A stretch of 64,000 nucleotides of DNA from Lucinisca nassula (Eukaryota; Mollusca; Bivalvia; Lucinida; Lucinidae), in the NCBI GenBank assembly GCA_963580285.1, contig OY757015.1:128246188-128310187 (forward strand). The letters are read 5' to 3'. Position 1 is the stretch's first letter. Each line of letters opens with the position of its first letter. Below, in pieces: positions 20,814 to 30,483 of this stretch. Below the pieces are notes generated by a model. It searched no databases and was not told the origin of the DNA. It was given only the letters and a program-made list of their open reading frames with translations. The translations under genes and the position numbers were made by a program.

Positions 20814-21311
20814 AATTTTCCTTTTTTGGATGGTGATGTTCCTCGTGCGCCATCCTATGGCGTTTATATTTCGCAATTAATTCGATTTGCTAGAGTGTGT
20901 AGTCATGTAACTGACTTCAACACTCGTAATAAATTATTAACGGCTAAACTCCTTAATCAGGGTTATCGGTACCATAAACTACGCAAAGCCTTTTCAAAAT
21001 TTTATAGACGCCATTCTGATTTAATTTCAAAATTCAATATTGGACTTAAATCTCTTCTGCAACAAGGTCTATCGGAACCCGAATTTTATGGTGACTTAGT
21101 ATATAAATTCAGAAAAATATATAACCGCAATGACTTCAGCACCCAATTTCGTAAAATCATTCTTCGATATAAAAAGATTGGGTACAACATGGATATTATA
21201 CGACAGACTGCATGCATGGGAGTTAACCCAATCACGGTTGGCAACTTTGCTTCCCTCTTTAATTGCACGCCGGTGGGTCAGGCCTCAGATTCTATGACGG
21301 CTCCAACGTAA
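20814..21311 (+). pseudogene. Penelope-like ORF, copy 1 C-part
   Basis: The segment begins FPFLDGDVPRAPSYGVYISQ and continues with many basic residues (RYHKLRKAFSKFYRRH), ending NPITVGNFASLFNCTPVGQ. It is out of frame with the N-part because of the deletion at 20795. It is nearly identical to copy 2 (22150-22642), indicating recent common origin. No GIY-YIG endonuclease is recognised. Confidence 0.75.
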
Positions 21312-21877
21312 AGGCTTATTGAAAATTAAAGAGATAATGTTGGTTGGTGCCTGATGCTCTGTCTCTGGTCGGGCTCATCGGAGTCTAACTGTTGGTTTTC
21401 TTTTGCTCCAGCATTTCAGTGGTTTCTTGCTGTCGAGTCCTCACCGTTGTCTCACCTCTGTGGTTCTTTGATTTCTGTGTTCACGGAGATGTTGCACTGA
21501 TGAGTTAGGAGGCCTTCATGCGGACTGAACAAATTATTTGTCTTAATCGCGACGGAAGTAAGGGCGAGGATTGTGGCCACGTAAAATCGATTTAAGCCCC
21601 CCGGTGGAAATCTTCCACTGGCCGTTCCAAGGCGGCTCTTCCGTGGCGATTTATTTATGTTGTTGTTTGTTACTTACTGTGTATATCACTTGTGTCTTTT
21701 AATTTTGGATGGCCATATGGCCATTTTGTGGGAAAGTAACTGTCCATATGGCCTTCCTTTGTTTAGGTTTCCATTATGGTCTGGTCGCTTAATGTTTGTA
21801 TTTCTTTCCCTTTGGTGTCTTTTATGGATGGAGTAAGTTAATTGTATCAATTCCTGATCTTTGTTTTACTTCTACTT
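21312..21877 (+). repeat. Penelope pseudo-LTR (copy 1)
   Basis: It runs from the ORF stop to the family terminus ...TTGTTTTACTTCTACTTTT. It contains a hammerhead-like motif (21491-21553), a palindrome ACAAATTATTTGT, a CTTCCACTGG stretch and a GGCCATATGGCC palindrome. The next Penelope copy begins immediately after. Confidence 0.82.
21491..21553 (+). ncRNA. Hammerhead-like motif in pseudo-LTR
   Basis: GUUGC pairs with GCGAC as a distal stem I; the core CUGAUGAG is at 21497-21504; then UGAAC, a CAAA/UUUG stem and GUC at 21540-21542. Deviations: the GAAA core reads GAAC, stem II pairs weakly with a one-base insertion, and stem I has an asymmetric loop. Penelope pLTRs are known to encode hammerhead ribozymes, which supports the reading, but activity is doubtful. 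The same motif is at 22834-22896. Confidence 0.45.
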
Positions 21878-22642
21878 TTCATTTTGTCGCTTTCCATTGA
21901 TAACCAATCTGAAATTATTGAAGCTTTTAGCTCCACTTCTAGATATTTAGATGATTTATTAAATATTGATAATACCTATTTTGATGGTTTGATCAGTCAG
22001 ATTTACCCCCTAGAACTTCAGTTAAATAAAGCAAATTCTTCTGATACTGAGGCCCCGTTTTTGGATTTACATCTATCTATTGTAGATGGATTTGTTTCGT
22101 GCAAAATTTATGATAAACGCGATGACTTTGATTTTGAGATTGTAAATTTTCCTTTTTTGGATGGTGATGTTCCTCGTGCGCCATCCTATGGCGTTTATAT
22201 TTCGCAATTAATTCGATTTGCTAGAGTGTGTAGTCATGTAACTGACTTCAACACTCGTAATAAATTATTGACGGCTAAACTCCTTAATCAGGGTTATCGG
22301 TACCATAAACTACGCAAAGCCTTTTCAAAATTTTATAGACGCCATTCTGATTTAATTTCAAAATTCAATATTGGACTTAAATCTCTTCTGCAACAAGGTC
22401 TATCGGAACCCGAATTTTATGGTGACTTAGTATATAAATTCAGAAAAATATATAACCGCAATGACTTCAGCACCCAATTTCGTAAAATCATTCTTCGATA
22501 TAAAAAGATTGGGTACAACATGGATATTATACAACAGACTGCATGCATGGTAGTTAACCCAATCACGGTTGGCAACTTTGCTTCCCTCTTTAATTGCACG
22601 CCGGTGGGTCAGGCCTCAGATTCTATGACGGCTCCAACGTAA
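21878..22642 (+). pseudogene. Penelope-like reverse transcriptase, copy 2 (5' truncated)
   Basis: Truncated within the RT just before the catalytic motif; contains SRYLDDLLNIDN (YLDD), the LQLNKANSSDTEAPFLDLHL motif, then the same C-terminal region as copy 1, open to the stop at 22642. The amino-terminal RT motifs are missing, so it cannot be active alone. It joins directly to the copy 1 pLTR, giving a head-to-tail arrangement typical of Penelope-like elements. Confidence 0.8.
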
Positions 22643-23223
22643 AGGCTTATTGAGAATTAGAGAGATCTAATTCAAGGTAATGTTGGTTGGTGCCTGATGC
22701 TCTGTCTCTGGTCGGGCCCATCGGAGTCTAACTGTTGGTTTTCTTTTGCTCCAGCATTTCAGTGGTTTCTTGCTGTCGAGTCCTCACCGTTGTTTCACCT
22801 CTGTGGTTCTTTGATTTTTGTGTTCACGGTGATGTTGCACTGATGAGTTAGGAGGCCTTCATGCGGACTGAACAAATTATTTGTCTAAATCGCGACGGAA
22901 GTAAGGGCGAGGATTGTGGCCACGTAAAATCGATTTAAGCCCCCCAGTGGAAATCTTCCACTGACCGTTCCAAGGCGGCTCTTCTGTGGCGATTTATTTA
23001 TGTTGTTGTTTGTTACTTAGTGTGTGTATCACTTGTGTCTTTTAATTTTGGATGGCCATATGGCCATTTTGTGGGAAAGTAACTGTCCTTATGGCCTTCC
23101 TTTGTTTAGGTTTCCATTATGGTCTGGTCGCTTAATGTTTGTATTTCTTTCCCTTTGGTGTCTTTTATGGGTGGAGTAAGTTAATTGTATCAATTCCTGA
23201 TCTTTGTTTTACTTCTACTTTGT
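22643..23223 (+). repeat. Penelope pseudo-LTR (copy 2)
   Basis: Matches 21312-21877 with few changes, including the hammerhead-like core CTGATGAG at 22840-22847 and the terminus CCTGATCTTTGTTTTACTTC. It ends at 23223, where envelope sequence resumes. Confidence 0.82.
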
Positions 23224-23577
23224 TTATGAAATTTCAGAGTGATGTAAAAACATTTTGTAAACAAACTATAGTATTAAATCAGAAGTTACCATTGGCTAAA
23301 TATTTATCTTCAGGCATTTGGCTTAATGTAACGAATGAAAACTTGAAATTAACAGTTCGTTGTCAGTCGCAAGACATAGAATCAAAAGAAGTACATGTTG
23401 AAGCACCTTTTGGTATCTTACATCTCAACAAAACATGTAGGGCATCAAATCGATACTTGAGATTACTTGGTTTCTTTGATAAAAGTAGGTATTTTGAGAA
23501 ATCAGATGCTCTGAAATCACTTCTGAAACTAAGGAAACTTACATCATTTGACATTGAACAGAAATTCAAAAACGTCT
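23224..23577 (+). pseudogene. Envelope-like gene, segment 3
   Basis: An uninterrupted frame with Cys-Lys-Gln, an LPLAKYLSSGIWLNVT strand, Cys-Gln and APFGILHL stretches, then basic residues before 23577. It follows naturally from segment 2 if the Penelope copies are ignored. It is cut at 23577 by a further pseudo-LTR. Confidence 0.65.
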
Positions 23578-23814
23578 TTGTGGCGATTTATTTATGTTGT
23601 TGTTTGTTACTTACTGTGTGTATCACTTGTGTCTTTTAATTTTGGATGGCCATGTGGTCATTTTGTGGGAAAGTAACTGTCCTTATGGCCTTCCTTTGTT
23701 TAGGTTTCCATTATGGTCTGGTCGCTTAATGTTTGCATTTCTTTCCCTTTGGTGTCTTTTATGACTGGAGTAAGTTAATTGTATCAATTCCTGATCTTTG
23801 TTTTACTTCTACTT
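23578..23814 (+). repeat. Penelope pseudo-LTR 3' end, isolated insertion
   Basis: 237 bases matching the last part of the pLTR (from GTGGCGATTTATTTATGTTG to TTACTTCTACTTT) split the envelope frame between 23577 and 23815. The envelope frame continues directly when the insert is skipped, so the 5'-truncated insertion is exact. No long target duplication is seen. Confidence 0.85.
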
Positions 23815-24192
23815 TGAAAATGTTTCTAAAGTAGAGATCCCTTCACATCTTTTACAATTGAAAGAAATTCCCATGCATACTTTTATTCATGGGATTGGTC
23901 ATTTACATACAGTCAAGATAAATCATATAACGTTTTAGACATTTACTAATGTTGTCCTGATAATTTTGTTTGTCGCTATAGGCCCGTTTATTGTCATGTA
24001 CATAATTAAATTAAGGCTAAAGACATACCACTCATTTTGCTTGAAAAGAACAATTGGCGAGCATGAAACTGCAGTAACAGTATTGAAGTTACCGACTAAA
24101 AATGTCGTAGAAGAGTCTGTACCACACAATAGTGGAGGTGGCAGTACCACTAACAAGGAACAAACATTCCTTGGACAGACATGTGCGGTATA
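23815..24192 (+). pseudogene. Envelope-like gene, segment 4 with transmembrane helix
   Basis: The frame contains a His-rich stretch then a strongly hydrophobic segment (about 23940-24010: Val-Val-Leu-Ile-Ile-Leu-Phe...) followed by a basic cytoplasmic anchor and a tail ending at the stop near 24192. A C-terminal membrane anchor is expected for an envelope protein. A stop interrupts the segment near 23937. Confidence 0.6.
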
Positions 24193-25175
24193 AGCATGGC
24201 CTAAGGTTGGAATAGAGATGAAGTAAAAACGATCCTGGAGCCTTATAATGCTGTGTAATGAAACTATGATTGCTAATAATATTATTGAAGTCCACTGCAT
24301 TTCACCTTAAGTGGTGCAGAGGTGAAGGTTTCATTTGTTTTTATGAACCTTGTCGATTAATTAATTAATTAAAGTCCTTTGAATTCCGCCTTAAGTGATG
24401 CATAGGTGAAAATTATACATTTAGTTTTATATGAACTTTGTAAGATTAACTTTATATTGTGTGACGAATACACACACAGTAGCTTTATTCTTCTGGTGTT
24501 CCAGATATCCGATGACTGCTCAGTCATGAGGGAATACTATAAAGAAGTTCCACATCCTGTGTTGCTGGTGGTGAACAAACAAAATAATTATGTTTACTAA
24601 GACAGAGAAATGGATCGGATAGCCAAGATGTCAGGCCAGACGCCGTTGGTGGTTTTGCCAGGACAGCCTACTGTTAGACAGATTCAACGACAGCGAATGG
24701 AGGGAGATATTGACTGTATAATTCTCTAGTGGAAATAACAATAGTGAACTGTTACTTGATTGACTATGCGACCATGTACTGAACAATGAGAAATTAGTTT
24801 CAGCTTCGATAAGATATTCATCTGCTTGAGTGTTCAGGCAAACTGATCACTGAATTGGTTGATCTCTTATCAATTTCAATATTGTTATAGTTAACACAAA
24901 AATGTTTGTTATCATCCTGGTCACCATTGTTTGTACACGTCCTGGTCACCATTGGCTGAAATCTTGGTTACCATTGGTTGGATATTATAGTTTCAGGGTC
25001 ACTATAAAGAAAATAAAGACTCAAGTTATGCTGCTTTAATTGTCTTATATAAATAATCTACATTATTAAACTGTGCATGAAATATGTTGTACATGAAATA
25101 TGCATATTTGTTGTTAACGATGGGTCTGAGAGAACAAATTAATTGGCATTGATTGATTCTCTAAAGACAGGGAGG
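24193..25175 (+). mobile_element. Gypsy element 3' untranslated region and polypurine tract
   Basis: Non-coding DNA between the envelope end and the 3' LTR. A duplicated block (24300-24340 and 24375-24420, 'TTTCACCTTAAGTGGTGCA...' and a variant) is visible. The purine tract AAAGACAGGGAGG (25163-25175) lies directly before the LTR. Confidence 0.8.
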
Positions 25176-25976
25176 TGTATAACATAGAAGCTGTTTGCAC
25201 CCTCTGATCTGGGTCTACACTTGTGAAGTGCGGACATTGTGCAGTCTGATCAGGGTACACACATGTCAACTGGGGTTATGACCGGCGGGGTCTACACTGC
25301 ATCATGAACATGCTATGGACTTAATATGTTTATAGGGCAGTAATTTTATATGAACAAAGATCCGTTATAAGCTTCTTTAATAATGACAGAGAAGATTGGT
25401 AATATTTTAACAGTTGAACCTTGTCGATAATATGCAGTATAAAATGCATGTATAAATGGGATGTTGTATTGGCACACAAGCAAGTCAGAATAAACTATGT
25501 AAATAATAAGTACAAACCTTATGTGCTCGCTATGATGTAGGAATTTGTTAACAAACATGGTCTGAATTGTATAACTAATTCTGACAGAAAAATGTCACAA
25601 TATTATTAAATATTTTTCATTTAATATATAGTTAAATGGGAATGATTGACAGGAAACCATAGCACGATGCAGTTTTGGTATGTAAATCATAAACACAGGT
25701 GTCTTTTTAGACAGACCAGGTGCAGCCTAGACTAACCGTCTGGAATGAGCCTGTGAGTGGAATTCTGCTGGAATGTCCACAAACATATATAAACCCCCTA
25801 TCTCGATCTCTCGGTGGATTTGGATTTGAATTTTGCTCTTGTGCTGTGCAGTCATTCTGCTGTACAGTTCTCTTGCTAAATAAAATAGTAACTGATGATA
25901 GTCGTTTGTCTGTCTGTCGGTTGAAAAACACAAGGCATAAAACTAAACGATCACAGCTCAAACAGGCTACGTTACA
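25176..25976 (+). mobile_element. Ty3/gypsy element 3' LTR
   Basis: 801 bases, TGTATAACATAG to GGCTACGTTACA, uninterrupted. It gives the empty sites for the two insertions in the 5' LTR. It has ACATATATAAACC and AATAAAATAG signals. The flank after it begins TCGG and the 5' LTR is preceded by TTTCGG, so a 4-base TCGG duplication is possible but the 5' boundary is mutated. Confidence 0.92.
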
Positions 25977-26320
25977 TCGGTTCATATCGGCCCGATAATC
26001 CCACAGGTATACTCATTATAGTCTCTCATACGTGTTGCTTTGCATTGTCATCAATTAACCTTATCACGGCCATAAATAAAAAGCTGTAGGAAAAAAAACA
26101 ACAACTTTTGTTCTGCCTAATGAAAACAAATAAATTACTGCAATTACGACGGTGTAAGATTGCATTGTTATTGATTGTATCTTTTGATTACAATGTGGCG
26201 AATTAACACCATAAAAAAAACTTCGCATTGCAGATATGATTGAATACGACGTCACTATTAATCTGTGATTTGCAGATATGATCGGTTCAAAGAACTTTGC
26301 GCTGCACATCACGCAGACGA
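25977..26320. other. Intron, no recognised feature
   Basis: Sequence beyond the gypsy element. ATTGCATTG/CAATGTGGCG and GATATGAT repeats are visible; nothing else is supported. Confidence 0.5.
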
Positions 26321-26510
26321 GTACGTGATATCAGCACGCCTGTTAACCCCTATTCCTTCACTTATATTTTACATGGGTATACATTATTTTTCTTGTGTTC
26401 ACTCACACACATACTGGAGTGTGGGTACGCATTAGAACCGTTGAAGGAATTCTCTTTAACCCATGTTTTAATCAGAGATAAAAAAATCACAAACTTTCCA
26501 TCATAATATG
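26321..26510. mobile_element. Decayed MITE family B copy
   Basis: ACGTGATATCAGCACGCCTG, TTACATGGGTATACATTATTTTTC and an eroded hairpin around 26421-26450 identify a family B relative; the right end is lost. Confidence 0.5.
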
Positions 26511-26984
26511 AAAATAATAACTTTAGAAACAAGACAGAAAGAATTTTCACTTGCATACCAGGCAAGAATATCCAACATTTTCTCAAAGTATGGTGTTACT
26601 CATGGCGACTATTAAAGGATACCCTGCAAATGCAGCCTTGGACAGAAATGACATGCTGGAGACTACTGAATCTTGCTATAAATCTTGGTTATTGTGCAGC
26701 ATGGACAGGAAATCCAAGTCCTTGGGTCCAGCAGTCATATACGTAATTCGGCAAAGCCGTGTTTTCCCACGTGACAGCAGGAGCCTTTGGTAGAGATTTA
26801 TCTGTCTTCACTGAACGGTAATCTCCAACCCTCATAATTCCTATATTGAATCCACACTCATGATCTTTTGAGCTTACATGACTGTGTTACCATACTGTCA
26901 CTGCGATCTGTACAAGGTCTTAGCAGTGTCACCTGAGGCTTCGCTGAGTTAAACTTACAATTATCAATGTTTGTATACCGATAT

Positions 26985-27462
26985 AGATTGAAACTTCAAT
27001 AACTCGAACACGGGTGACTAGTTTACCTTGGCTTAAGGGGAATGGGAACAACTTCAGGGGAGGCAACTCCTGCAAAAGTATTTTGTCTCCCGTGTCAATA
27101 GGGGTCAACTCTTAAAGGAGGAGCAAATTCTTTCCTTTATCGACCTTTTTTTCAGCGGGACAGAGCTTATAGAAAAGCGAATAGGCGGTCTCGAAAGTTG
27201 CCTCCCTTTGAAAAATGGCGGAAAAATCTCCCAGATGTTCCCATTCGACTTAATCGAACGCGCTCTTATTACCCAAGAGAGTTGTTATTTTTAAAATCCA
27301 AACGAAGCCTTTGCCTTAGACATGCAGACGATTGTAAAGATTTAAATTTACTATCCCCATTATGCCGTATGATCGGCTGATATGATTTAATGTCAGTGAT
27401 CGAACTACCACCACTTTGAATAAATATGGTTCAAAGCGTATTCGGTTATTCAAGTTTGACTG
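26985..27462. mobile_element. Tigger/pogo-like MITE carrying a nested TTAA MITE
   Basis: Left end AGATTGAAACTTCAATAACTCG and right end TTATTCAAGTTTGACTG are imperfect inverted repeats resembling those at 62298-62670. The centre holds the TTAA-flanked element at 27037-27249, which therefore inserted later. Confidence 0.6.
27037..27249. mobile_element. TTAA-flanked MITE (piggyBac-like target), copy 1
   Basis: Flanked by TTAA at 27033-27036 and 27250-27253. Left end GGGGAATGGGAACAAC; shared inner blocks GGCAACTCCTGCAAAAGTA and TTGAAAAATGGCGGAAAAA. Related copies: 32944-33130, 39109-39334, 55407-55640. Confidence 0.82.
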
Positions 27463-27956
27463 TAGTTCCATGGCAGGGCGCTAGTTACATTGTCAATTAT
27501 CTCTTATTATCTCTTGACCTAAACCTCAGCTAGGAATCCATGTCTTAAACCATGAGCTGTCAAGATTTTTGTTCACATATTCGTCTCACACTATTAAGCA
27601 CAAACAGGAGCGTCCTAATGCATGACGTTACGATCAATGTTTAATCATCCTTTGTTTATAATTATTTTTATCAAAGATACCCGCACCCTGGGATTTAAAA
27701 AGATACCAATAACACTGATCCGTATAAATAATGATCAAGTTGATTAAATTTGAGAACACTGATAAAAGTACTGAGAAATAAACAAATTGAAAATTGACCT
27801 ATCGATAGGCTTTCGAATTGAGTTACAACTGCGTTAACGACTATTTGCACTGTGTATCCAGAAAGATTACAGGACGTATGTATAAGTGTTAAAGATCTGT
27901 CATAATTTCCACCAACTAACTTTGCAGGGCAGATAATTATCGTGACGTTTTCCCCT

Positions 27957-28270
27957 TACGATATCACACCCGTGCGACATAGTGCATTTTTCACATCTTC
28001 AAAATGGCTTCTTTTTCAGGTGAAAATCTGTGACATTTTTTCTTATTTATACTGCAAACATAGGTTGCTGGTGCTCGTTAGTATGAATGTTCGAGATCGA
28101 TTCAATAAGCTGGAAGCTTTCATCGCAATCAAATTAAAATAAATTAGTATAAACTAATCTCTATCTTAGAGCAGAAATAAGAAAAATAATGTATACACCA
28201 GTAAACCCAGTTTTCACTGTATAAAGTGGGGTTTAGTGTGATGTTCATTTCACGGACTAGTTCACGCGAG
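27957..28270. mobile_element. MITE family B copy with inserted sequence in hairpin
   Basis: Left end TTACGATATCACACCCGTGC, right end TTTCACGGACTAGTTCACG. The hairpin loop region is replaced by about 60 unrelated bases (28085-28145), so the palindrome is lost. Confidence 0.75.
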
Positions 28271-28394
28271 GTTCCCCGTCAACTAGAGATAGCTTCAATC
28301 TTACAGAAAATAATTTCCTCCAGATAAACATGTAGTTTTCTCCTAGAGCGAACCCTTACTGACGGAGATATAATACTTCTGCGATAGTTGCCTA

Positions 28395-28660
28395 ATCCTT
28401 CAAAGGGGAAACACCTAATACGAGTAGAAGCAAGGACTACTGTATAGATATGAAAACTGTAGAATGCTCAAGTTGTTTCAGGGCAAGACCAGCTAGTTTT
28501 TGTACATTAGGCTCATCAGTGAGTCTCGGATATCTTCGAAACTCTGCAGAGGAATCAATGATCCAAAAGGACTAGTAAATATAATCCATACTATGATGAA
28601 GGGCAGGGAGACGTTTTACGGCCGCCACACATTCCCTTAACACCAGCTCTAATTTCCCCA
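28395..28660 (-). mobile_element. Hammerhead-bearing element, decayed copy 3
   Basis: It shares the block order with 13081-13338 up to GGGCAGGGAGACGTTTTACG and the CCGCCACACA end. The hammerhead core CUGAUGAG survives at 28512-28519 (minus strand), but GAAA is altered and stems I and II no longer pair, so it is a dead copy. It ends 50 bases from the receptor exon at 28710. Confidence 0.65.
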
Positions 28661-28709
28661 GAGTCTTAATCGGGTGTTCCTCTCGTCACATTTATCATTC
28701 GGTACTTAC

Positions 28710-28775
28710 TGCGCATAACACTCGTTTTGCATGGTTTTCATATGACGACATCATGATAATTCTGGCATCTTTCTT
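28710..28775 (-). CDS. GABA-B type receptor subunit, ligand-binding domain exon 4 of 6 (66 bases)
   Basis: This is a short 22-codon exon with a TTTTGCAG acceptor above 28775 and a GTAAGT donor below 28710. The peptide is KKDARIIMMSSYENHAKRVL plus two residues. KDARII followed by a Tyr-Glu pair and an Ala-(Lys/Arg) motif is characteristic of GABA-B receptors. The Tyr in the 'YE' pair aligns with the tyrosine that contacts agonist in subunit 1; this functional equivalence is inference. Phase 0 at both ends. Its donor leads into an 18.5-kb intron that holds the whole gypsy element. Confidence 0.9.
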
Positions 28776-28974
28776 CTGCAAAATAAAGATCACAACATGA
28801 AAAAGTAGAATTCTAACACAGCTTGACAATGTGAATATCGAAAACGTTTTAAAGGCCTGAAATGCATGTGTTACAGTAAATGATTTTGGCGGTAGTGTTT
28901 CTAGCCATGGCGAAAGGTGGGGAGAAATTGAAGGCGGCAATAACATTATTCTCGATTATCAGTGTGTAAAAGTC

Positions 28975-29110
28975 GAAATAGATCAGCTATACTATTTGTT
29001 CTGTTGCGGAATAAATCACAATTTGTCGGTTAGCTGAAAGTAGACAATTATGATCTTTACAACTGACTTTCCAACTGTGATTTATTACTCAGCAAATCTC
29101 AGTTAGAACT
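28975..29110. mobile_element. Hairpin MITE (family of 49660-49805)
   Basis: GGAATAAATCACAATTTGTC and its inverted partner CAACTGTGATTTATTACTCA form long arms with a short centre; the same arms and centre occur at 49680-49795. Confidence 0.7.
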
Positions 29111-29220
29111 GAACTATGTTTGTTTCGTAATGTGCAGTTTGAAGTCACTTTCCAAATTTTTTATGTTTTCACGGTTCAGGCGTCAAGGAAAAAGATAGCT
29201 GTGTTTCTACAAACATAATA

Positions 29221-29277
29221 AAATAAATATTATTTTATTTTTTTTCCCCCGAAAAAAAAAAAAAAAAAAAAAAAAAT
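29221..29277. repeat. A/T-rich low-complexity tract
   Basis: TATTTTATTTTTTTT then CCCCC and a long A run; not tied to a coding feature. Confidence 0.9.
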
Positions 29278-29344
29278 AGAATCGGGCTTGTAGTTACATG
29301 TATGTGTTATTTTTCGTACATGGTTTAGTTAATAAATAAATAGA

Positions 29345-29871
29345 TGTGAAGACAATGATCAGGAATCGATACAATTAACCCACAGCTCATATCAGAGACA
29401 CCAAAGGGAACGAAACACAAACATGAAACAACTAGACCCTAATGGTAGCATCAATAGCGGAAAGCCAAAAGGACAGTTACACTTCCACAAGATGACCAAA
29501 GGGCTATCAAAAACAAAATAATATAAGGGATACAAACACACAAAGACAACCCATTCCAAAAAATTAACCGCGACAGAAGAACCGCCTCGGAATGGTCAGT
29601 GAAACGAATACTACTGGGGGCGTTAATCGATTTTGCGTGACCACAATCCTCGCCCTTACTTCCGTCGCGATTTAGACAAATATTTTTTTCAGTCCGCATG
29701 AAGGCCTCCTACTCCATCAGTGCAACATCGCCGTGAACAAAAACAATCAAACAATCACGGAGATGAAACAACGGTGAGGACTCGATAGCAAGAAACCACT
29801 GAAATGCCGGAGCAAAGGAAACCGACAGCTAGACTATGATGAGCCCAACCAGAGAGTATTAGGAACCAACT
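29345..29871 (-). mobile_element. Penelope pseudo-LTR, reverse orientation
   Basis: The reverse complement matches nearly the whole pLTR, from the TCTGGTTGGGCTCATC region to CCTGATCATTGTC. No ORF remnant is attached. The hammerhead-like core has an inserted base in the AGTGCAAC/CCATCAG zone. Confidence 0.85.
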
Positions 29872-30005
29872 GTCATGTTGAGACTTGCACTGCATATCAT
29901 TTTAGATGGTCAGAAAAGTCATCTCTGTAATTTGAAGGCGGCAATAACATTATCCTCGATTATCAGTGTGTTAAAGTCGAGCACCTCCTAAATGCCCCCC
30001 CCCCC

Positions 30006-30038
<33 letters not shown>

Positions 30039-30483
30039 ACAAAAATGTAGTTACAACGCGAAATTACTATAGGAAAATGTAAAGACGACACTGGGTAGGG
30101 TCGGAAATTGAAAAAAGTTAAAAATGGTTGGGTCGGTGTTTTGATTTTTATTTTGTTCTTTTACTGATAAAACTAGTGGAGTCGGTGGTCGGTAGCAGGG
30201 TCAGTCGGGTTAGCGGAAACACGGTTATTTTTAGGCCTCATATGTAAGTGAGTGCGTGTCTGCATGCGTGAGTACGTCTCTACTACGCCTGTGTGCGTTT
30301 GCGTGTGCGCGTGTTGCTTATATACAACACATTCATCTTCTTTGCTAGCTCAAGAAAAAAGTATGTTCTGTGGCTAACTCAGGGAACCTTATCCCTAATC
30401 AGTTTCAGAACCAGTGTTGTGTGGGTATTAGTTAGAATTGCTTTATTGAGACAATATTAATAAGAACCAACGACACTGGTTAC
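29872..30483. other. Intron with poly-C/poly-A tract and a decayed hairpin
   Basis: Bases 29936-29980 repeat 28930-28975 (GCGGCAATAACATTA...). A C9-A27 tract is at 29998-30036 and GT-rich simple DNA at 30240-30325. A hairpin related to the A/B core but heavily changed lies at 30412-30478. Confidence 0.5.

Noticed and set aside
12250..25976. Treating the element as a functional retrovirus-like provirus
   Set aside because: Gag, pol and env all have stops and frameshifts, and both the 5' LTR and env carry insertions; it cannot be active.
26590..26800. Possible receptor exon between the gypsy element and 28710
   Set aside because: Minus-strand translation does not fit the receptor, and the exons at 28710 and 10064 join in frame without it.
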